Shown: one piece after another, positions 50,522 to 56,495 of the stretch | Position numbering within the stretch: the stretch's first letter is position 1 | Layout: the number at the start of each line of letters is the position of its first letter | NCBI GenBank assembly: GCA_030054025.1 | Contig: JASGCQ010000004.1 | Span: 1 to 56,495, forward strand | Direction of reading: 5' to 3' | DNA length: 56,495 nucleotides | From: Phycisphaerales bacterium | GTDB taxonomy: Bacteria > Bacteroidota > Bacteroidia > Chitinophagales > Chitinophagaceae | The notes under the pieces: model-generated | Database searches by the model: none | Told to the model about the DNA's origin: nothing | The model's input: only the letters and a program-made list of their open reading frames with translations | Position numbers and translations under genes: made by a program

Positions 50522-51281
50522 TTTTTTCTAATGCTGCTGGTACGGTTATGTGATATTTAGGAACATACACTCCATTTTGAACGATGCTCCTGTTGCCCTT
50601 TCCTAGATTGATCTTTGATGCATCAATATATTTGAACCAGCTATGACTTGCTTTCTCGGCAAGGTAAAGAAACAGCCGCTTTACTTTTATCGAATTGCAT
50701 TTTTCTAACAATAGCTGCACCTCATTAGGTCTTAGATTACTCAGCCCTTCCATTAATTCATAACATTCGACGAGATCATGGTATTTTGGTACAAGATAGA
50801 GGCACTCCAATATTGCCCGCACAGCATTTGAAACCTGTATCGAAAAATTGCCCACGACTACTTCCGTCATACCAAGATGATTGGGCAATAGCGAGGTCTG
50901 AACATAGTTGACCGATAAACCCCAATCATGTTCTTTAAACCATACCGGAAGTTTTTCTCTCAGACTTCCAAACAGCGTCACCTTTTTTGTATCGAATTCC
51001 AAATAATGGTTTTTACCAAGAAGGGATAAAGCGGTTCGCCCCCCCGGATGTATGCTCAATGAAGTTTGGTGTTGGAGTGCGTATAGTGCTCCTTCATATC
51101 CAACTTTGTCGCCCTTGCGGATCATTGCTCCTGTGCCAATCGATTCCAGCCAATTACTTTTCCTGTACCTTCTTTGCAAATCAAAACTATATCCTTCTTG
51201 AGCAAGCCAGGCAGATTGAAGGACAATCCCTAAAGGGAGTCTCAACAAATTCTTTAATTTTGTTCCATTTTCAGTACTCAT
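50502..51281 (-). CDS. AbiEi-type antitoxin
   Basis: This 259-residue protein has an N-terminal winged-helix part (LRLPLGIVLQSAWLAQEGYS) and the AbiEi core, where GALYALQHQTSLSIHPGGRTALSLLG is typical. In AbiE systems this protein represses the operon and neutralises AbiEii without stable contact. A repeated AGTACTAT/AAAGTACCT-like motif around 51283-51360 upstream of the start may be its operator. Confidence 0.88.
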   Translation of the reverse strand: MSTENGTKLKNLLRLPLGIVLQSAWLAQEGYSFDLQRRYRKSNWLESIGTGAMIRKGDKVGYEGALYALQHQTSLSIHPGGRTALSLLGKNHYLEFDTKKVTLFGSLREKLPVWFKEHDWGLSVNYVQTSLLPNHLGMTEVVVGNFSIQVSNAVRAILECLYLVPKYHDLVECYELMEGLSNLRPNEVQLLLEKCNSIKVKRLFLYLAEKASHSWFKYIDASKINLGKGNRSIVQNGVYVPKYHITVPAALEKNETAII

Positions 51282-51481
51282 AGTACCTTTATTGTATTAT
51301 ATTCAAAGTAAAAATACAAGTTATTTTATATTTATTCCTATAAAAGTACCTATAGTACTGTTATAAGGGTTTTTTTAAACAATTTAAACAAGAAAATTAA
51401 ATAATCGACATTATACAGAGGCTTTACTGTGTTCTAATACAGGTGAAAGTAATTTTTTCTAAACACATTTACAAGGTCACT

Positions 51482-54400
51482 TTACTCCATCAGTACAAAT
51501 GCCGCCCACGAAAACGGCGGATACTTTGCCCGCATGGTTTGCTGTGCCTGGTAAAATGCTTTACGCGGCGTAGCACCTTGTAATAGTTGCGTATAAAACA
51601 GTTGCATCAGTTCCATGGTTTCTGCATCGGGTACCTGCCACAAACTCAGCAGCATGTTTTTTACACCCGCCATTTTTAATGCCCGTTGCAAGCCAAATAC
51701 ACCTTCGCTATCCTGCACATCGCCAAGCCCAGTTTCGCAGGCACTCAGCACTGCTAGCTGCGTGCCTTGCAGGTTGGTTTGCGCTATTTCATATGCAGTA
51801 AGAATACCGTCGTCTTTACTACCGGCTACACTTTCGCCCGACCAGTATTGATTGGCACCCGTCAATACTATGCCACTGCGCATCAATGGGTCTTGCGAAC
51901 GGGCAAAACTGTTTTGCCCAAATACTACAGCCTGCGAAATATCAGCAGCATGGCCAGCCGGCGGGTCGGGCAAAAAGAAGCCGTGTGTTGCAATATGCAG
52001 TATAGCGGGTGCTTTACCATTCAGCCGTTTAAATGCTTCCTCAGTAGCTTGCATACCTGTGTCAACCATTACTTTCAGCCCTTTGCTTTTCAGCAGTTGC
52101 TGCAGGGCTTGTATTTCTTGTTTGGTACCAGGCAATGTTTGCCACGCACCACTACTACCCGCTTTACTCCCTTTATCAAAATTGGCATAGCCCTGCAATA
52201 CCGCCGTACCTAATGCAACTGTTACATTTTTTTGCGTTGCAAGCTGTCTTACCGAAGAATATTGCTGCAACTGAAAACTATCGAGCAGCAATGCGTTGGC
52301 CGATATGGGCAATGCAGCAAAAGCCACTTTGTGCAACAAACCATCGGGTGCTAAGCTCACTATTTTTACCCCTTTCAATAGCGGCATCAGCGGTTTCCAG
52401 ATGAGGTTGTACAAACTATCGCCGGTAAACACCGACGCATTGGTTTGCTTGCTTTTAATGCGACTGCGGTATAGCTTGCTGATATTCGTTTCTTTACTAT
52501 TGCTGTTGCCACCACTCATGCACCACTGCACTTGCTTTTCGGTACCCAATGGCAGCAATACAGGTTGCCCGGTTTTGTTGATAACGATAGCACCGAAATA
52601 CATGGTATCGGTATAGTTATTACGGTCAAATTTTGGATAGCGCAAAAACTCCACCGCTGCTTCGCCGGGCTGCAATGCCTGCTGCACCTGCTGCCACTTA
52701 ACGGCACTTTGTGCAGACAATACATTTTTACCTGCTTTCCGGTTGATGGCCTGCTCCAGGTTATTGGACAAAATGCCCAAACTATCGGTGGAATAACTGC
52801 GCTCTGCCACGGGCAGCGCCGATTGCTGCATGTACAAAGTGCGGGAGGTTTGCCATGCATCGAGCATTTGCTGCAGTTGCGGATCGTTGACGCTGCGGGC
52901 TTTTTTCAGCGAGGCCACAGCATTGTTGAGCACAAACCCTTTTAACCGCAATTGCTGGTTTACCATGGCCGACACCATGGCGGTATCGGGGGCAGTGCCA
53001 GCCAACAGCAGCGATGGAAATAACTGAAACAGGTAGGCTTGTTGCTGCCAATAGGCTACCTGATCTTTTTCGCTGAGTGCATACAGGTTTTTTTCATAAT
53101 GCGCCGTTTGCAAATTCAATGATTGGTGCAAATATTGAATGGACATCGGCAAGTTGCCGGATTGTGCTTCCAACGACGAGAGGTTGCTGTAAATTTTCAC
53201 CAATATTTCTGCTGAGTCTCCCAATATTTTTTTGGTAATGCTTTCCATTTCTTTGGCCATACTTCTGGCAGCATCGTACTGCCGGAGTTTGATATGCGCC
53301 ACCATACAGTTATTACCCGCCCTGATGTACCCCAGCGAGTTTTTGCCACTTGTTTTGGCCGTATAAGCCATGGCCTCCCTGCCGTATTGTAAAGCAGCTC
53401 CATACTGCTGTTGATTCACACTGTTATGGCAAAGATTGCTTAACACCGTTTCGAGAACGGTGCTGTTTTGTACACTGTCTTTTTTCAGTAATACCAGGAG
53501 CTGTTCGTACAATTTGGTAGCGGTGGCATTGTCATTCTGCCGCTCCATCAGCAGCGCTATATTGTTGATGGTGGTAAGGGCAATACTGGAACCAATCATG
53601 CCACGTTGTTTCAGAATTTCAATACTGGCCGCCAGCAGTTTGTCGGCATCCACAAACCGCGATTGCATGATGAGCACCGCTGCCAGATTGTTCATAGCAA
53701 TGGCACACTGTGGATGATCGTAGCCGAGCAATTGCTGCCGGATGATATAAGATTGACGCAGCACTTTTTCTGCAGCCGCATAGTCGCCCGATTCCTGATA
53801 AATTATGCCAATATTAGATAAGGTAGAAGCGGTATTCACGTGTACTTCGCCCAGTATTTTTTTGTTGATGGCCAATGCTTTTTCGCAAAGCAATAAGCCC
53901 GCTGCACTGCTGCCCATTTTATGTTTGGCCAGACCTTGTACTTCGTAAGCCGTAGCAGCAAGGCTCGTTTCGGGGCCAGTGTATTTGGTGGAAATAGCAA
54001 GGCCTTGCGCCGCATGTGCTAGTGCAGCCGACAGTGCATTGATCTGATACTCCACATTGCCGAGGGTCACCAGTATTTCTGCGCTGCCCAAATACTCCTT
54101 GCCAAATTTCTTATCGTAAATATTCAGTAGTTGCAGCAGTGATTTTTTTGCCGGCAGCAATCTGTATGCCGTTACATCGGTATAAGCCTTACTGCGTAGT
54201 ACGGTGGTGTACATATCATCTTCTTGCAAGCCCGCCTGCTGCATCAGCTGCAGCGATGAATCGTAATATGTATCGGCCACCTCAAATCGGGCCATATCGC
54301 CATACAGGTTGGCTAAAATATGATAATTGGAAGCTTGCCCGTAGTAATCTGGAGTGGAAAGCCGGGTGCGAATGATGCGGCTTTGCAGCAAGTATTTTTC

Positions 54401-55156
54401 TGCTACTGCAAACTCATTTTTAATGCGGTGCAAATCGGCCAGCATATCGAGCATGCTAGCATAAGTGCCCGTGTTTTCACCATGTACTTTTTTCGATAAG
54501 GAAACTACCTGCTGCTGCCGTTTCATGGCCGAGTCAGTGAGTTGCTGGTTGCGAAAAGCTACCACCAACTGAACGAGTTGATTGAGGTAAGCCTCACTGG
54601 CTTTTCCTTGCTTTGTTTCAATAACGGGGAGTATGGCCCGGCTTACGTTTTCCAGTTCTTTTGCATATCCAAATACTTTTAACACCTCACATAAATTGCC
54701 GGCTACTACCAAGAGGTTGTCGTACTGATCGTAGGGGTAGCGGAGGAAGTATTTATACGATTGGGCAAAGTAGGTAAGTGCAGAATCGAAAGTGGCCCGC
54801 CGCAGGTAGATATTCCCAATGGCATTGTTACTGAGGCCTACTTCAATAATGTCTTCTCCGGCTACGGTGATGTAGGTTTTTTTGGCCAGTTGAAAATAGC
54901 GTAAGGCAGGCGGTAGGTTATTGTCGTGGTCGTAGGCATTCGCCAGGTTTTCGGCGGCAATGGCGTAGTTGAGGTTGGCATCGCCAAATTCTTTTTTTGC
55001 TTGCAGCAACGCTTTTTCTCCAATGGGAATAGCGGCTTTGTATTTGCCTTGTTTGTACAGCTCAATAAACTGATCATTCAACTGCTGAAAGGTCTGCGCC
55101 TTACTCAGCAGCGACAAGAGCAGTAACGTTACCAACGCCATCCAATGCTTTTTCAT
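51482..55156 (-). CDS. Secreted TPR-CHAT protein
   Basis: This 1224-residue protein has a signal peptide (MKKHWMALVTLLLLSLLSKAQ) and more than a dozen TPR units (about 25-700). A C-terminal CHAT caspase-like domain has His1058 in HIATHGFFLPD and Cys1140 in LSACETGLGD, so the catalytic dyad is intact. Similar proteins are common in Bacteroidota. A secretion signal argues for an envelope location rather than a cytoplasmic death effector. GC is visibly higher than in neighbouring genes. Confidence 0.9.
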   Translation of the reverse strand: MKKHWMALVTLLLLSLLSKAQTFQQLNDQFIELYKQGKYKAAIPIGEKALLQAKKEFGDANLNYAIAAENLANAYDHDNNLPPALRYFQLAKKTYITVAGEDIIEVGLSNNAIGNIYLRRATFDSALTYFAQSYKYFLRYPYDQYDNLLVVAGNLCEVLKVFGYAKELENVSRAILPVIETKQGKASEAYLNQLVQLVVAFRNQQLTDSAMKRQQQVVSLSKKVHGENTGTYASMLDMLADLHRIKNEFAVAEKYLLQSRIIRTRLSTPDYYGQASNYHILANLYGDMARFEVADTYYDSSLQLMQQAGLQEDDMYTTVLRSKAYTDVTAYRLLPAKKSLLQLLNIYDKKFGKEYLGSAEILVTLGNVEYQINALSAALAHAAQGLAISTKYTGPETSLAATAYEVQGLAKHKMGSSAAGLLLCEKALAINKKILGEVHVNTASTLSNIGIIYQESGDYAAAEKVLRQSYIIRQQLLGYDHPQCAIAMNNLAAVLIMQSRFVDADKLLAASIEILKQRGMIGSSIALTTINNIALLMERQNDNATATKLYEQLLVLLKKDSVQNSTVLETVLSNLCHNSVNQQQYGAALQYGREAMAYTAKTSGKNSLGYIRAGNNCMVAHIKLRQYDAARSMAKEMESITKKILGDSAEILVKIYSNLSSLEAQSGNLPMSIQYLHQSLNLQTAHYEKNLYALSEKDQVAYWQQQAYLFQLFPSLLLAGTAPDTAMVSAMVNQQLRLKGFVLNNAVASLKKARSVNDPQLQQMLDAWQTSRTLYMQQSALPVAERSYSTDSLGILSNNLEQAINRKAGKNVLSAQSAVKWQQVQQALQPGEAAVEFLRYPKFDRNNYTDTMYFGAIVINKTGQPVLLPLGTEKQVQWCMSGGNSNSKETNISKLYRSRIKSKQTNASVFTGDSLYNLIWKPLMPLLKGVKIVSLAPDGLLHKVAFAALPISANALLLDSFQLQQYSSVRQLATQKNVTVALGTAVLQGYANFDKGSKAGSSGAWQTLPGTKQEIQALQQLLKSKGLKVMVDTGMQATEEAFKRLNGKAPAILHIATHGFFLPDPPAGHAADISQAVVFGQNSFARSQDPLMRSGIVLTGANQYWSGESVAGSKDDGILTAYEIAQTNLQGTQLAVLSACETGLGDVQDSEGVFGLQRALKMAGVKNMLLSLWQVPDAETMELMQLFYTQLLQGATPRKAFYQAQQTMRAKYPPFSWAAFVLME

Positions 55157-55838
55157 AAGCCAGCCGTTTTAAAAAAGGGTAAGTGGGTGAAAGATACAAC
55201 TTATTGCTATCGGCGGACATCATCGCCCAACGAGTTTTCAATTGGCATAGCAATGCCCGAACACAACCTGGTGCCAGCAATGGGTAGATGCTCCTTTTGA
55301 TTATTGGCGGCTATCCAATGATTATCGACAACAAAACAACAACAAACAAGATAGTCAGCTTGACAAAATATTTAACTACTGAATTTATCAAGGATATTAG
55401 TATTCTAAGCCCCAACGACCCAGCAACAAGAGCTATCAATGATTCGCAAGGAATGAGTGGAATAGTTGTAATGATATTGACCAAAAAAAGCATTTAAAAA
55501 AAAATTACACTCTAATGGTTATAGATACACTTGACGAAGTACGGCATACAACATGAACTGTGTATAAAAACAAATAAATCAAGCTATTTTTATATAAAAA
55601 TTTCTGTAGAACATATAATCATTTTTTACTACACCAAAAACTTGTTTTAAAACTTATTGGCTACAGAACCAGCAGCGGTTATGGCAGATGGAATACTATT
55701 TTCTTACTTGCATAAAGCCCGGCTCATTGACAGTCAGCCGTATAATCATTAGAAAATATTAAAATATGGCAGAGTATATATCTCCAAAACATATTACCCT
55801 ATATTTAAGTTATTAATAGGTATTAAAGTGCCCAAAAA
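55157..55838. other. Mostly non-coding AT-rich region
   Basis: About 680 bp lies between the TPR-CHAT gene and the next hypothetical gene. A 59-codon open frame at 55318-55497 (MIIDNKTTTNKIVSLTKYLT) could be a gene remnant, but nothing supports its expression. No RNA gene or clear hairpin is seen. Confidence 0.4.
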
Positions 55839-56297
55839 ATGGAATCTATAACATACAAATCTAGAATATCAGAAACTTTTGAAAATGTGAGGAAGCTCTC
55901 CTTCGAGGAAAAGAAAGAATCTTCATTTGATGAAATCAAAGTCAATAAATTACTAGACGAAATTTTGGAGTTCAAAAAAGTATTTACTGATAAGACAAAT
56001 AAAATAAACTCAATAGTTGAGACGATTGAAGAAATAACTTGGTTTAATAATGTTGATAATGATATCATGATGTCAATTAATGACCTGATTTCATCAATTA
56101 GGGACTTGCATTCTTCTTTACTAAGACAATATATTTCTTTGGCGTTTATTAGATCTAAAAGCATCGCAAATGAGGAAATAAAAAAATTTAAAGCGTCAAT
56201 AGATGACCTAAGAGATGTTGCAGCCGACCTTGAATCTAGATTTTTTTCCTGCCAAATATCCTCGACTTTCAAGAAACTACTAAAGAACTTTCACTAG
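55839..56297 (+). CDS. Hypothetical helical protein
   Basis: This 152-residue protein is charged and predicted all-helical or coiled-coil (MESITYKSRISETFENVRKL). It contains no domain that I recognise. An open frame of similar length exists on the other strand. The plus-strand frame is preferred for its Lys/Glu-rich, soluble composition and because a second gene follows 4 bp later in the same direction. Confidence 0.55.
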   Translation: MESITYKSRISETFENVRKLSFEEKKESSFDEIKVNKLLDEILEFKKVFTDKTNKINSIVETIEEITWFNNVDNDIMMSINDLISSIRDLHSSLLRQYISLAFIRSKSIANEEIKKFKASIDDLRDVAADLESRFFSCQISSTFKKLLKNFH

Positions 56298-56301
56298 TTT
56301 A

Positions 56302-56466
56302 ATGACAATACTTTGCATCGAAGATTTTAAAGTTGAATTTGAAAAGTTAAAGAAAAAGAATTCTTATTCATCAATTGAACAAGACATTATAGAATATTTC
56401 TTTGACAAAGAAACGCAACAATTAATACCGATTACATCCGTAATAGTCCAAACAAGTTTGTCCTAA
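56302..56466 (+). CDS. Short hypothetical gene at the window edge, possibly frameshifted
   Basis: This 54-residue frame (MTILCIEDFKVEFEKLKKKN) starts 4 bp after the previous stop. The N-terminal part resembles RelE/HigB-type toxins. Shortly before its stop a +/-1 shift would open another frame (IRNSPNKFVLNGCYIGIIP) that runs to the window end. The gene may be frameshifted or simply short. The window ends before this can be resolved. Confidence 0.4.
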   Translation: MTILCIEDFKVEFEKLKKKNSYSSIEQDIIEYFFDKETQQLIPITSVIVQTSLS

Positions 56467-56495
56467 ACGGCTGTTATATCGGCATAATACCAAAT

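Noticed and set aside
55823-56272. 149-codon minus-strand frame opposite the hypothetical gene at 55839
   Set aside because: Its serine/leucine-rich composition is typical of the antisense of a Lys/Glu-rich gene; the plus strand is preferred, though not proven.

Overview
The window is from a Bacteroidota genome, most likely a Chitinophagaceae-like member. This is inferred from SusC-like outer-membrane biology, a MurA with Asp in place of the catalytic Cys, Rho with a long N-terminal extension, TAnnTTTG-type -7 boxes, 'mobile mystery' genes and low GC. No 16S is present, so the genus cannot be named.

Region 1 (1-13.2 kb) is ordinary chromosome: murA, greA, a large outer-membrane beta-barrel protein, a retropepsin/PDZ protein, an FKBP isomerase, a TPR protein, purN, mnmH, rho, asnS and tRNA-Phe(GAA).

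Region 2 (13.19-49.48 kb) is a 36.2-kb integrated mobilizable island. It sits in the 3' half of tRNA-Phe and is bounded by a perfect 44-bp direct repeat (13193-13236 and 49435-49478). The resident tyrosine integrase is at the right end (48082-49290). A second, P4-type integrase lies at the left end beside what looks like an unused, intact attP for tRNA-Val(GAC), so the island looks composite. The backbone holds an HTH protein, a toprim primase, RadC, ArdC antirestriction, a MobF relaxase-helicase, a VirD4/TraG coupling protein, MobC plus a MobP-like relaxase, and a resolvase. I see no VirB4 or other mating-pore genes, so it should depend on a helper for transfer. Two copies of a large covarying hairpin stand directly upstream of ardC and of a 120-aa unknown gene. 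They resemble single-strand promoters of plasmid leading regions.

Cargo is mainly defence. It includes an Xre/ImmA-IrrE/PIN module (18.1-19.7 kb) and a five-gene CBASS operon with DUF2188, LRAT-like, Cap15-like, CD-NTase and E2-like genes (20.0-23.0 kb). There is also an ApeA-like HEPN protein (23.1-24.6 kb), a type I restriction-modification operon with an embedded PD-(D/E)XK_4 protein (38.3-45.1 kb), a Fic protein with a regular operator array, and the mobile mystery A/B (Xre/Fic) pair. A radical SAM/SPASM maturase with a 58-aa candidate precursor directly upstream (35.17-36.64 kb) looks like a RiPP locus. A second HEPN-like gene (37.3-37.9 kb) is broken by a stop codon inside its RX4H motif.

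Region 3 (49.5-56.5 kb) lies outside the island. It has an AbiE-type toxin-antitoxin pair, a 1224-aa secreted TPR-CHAT protein of higher GC, and a poorly defined AT-rich tail with small hypothetical genes.
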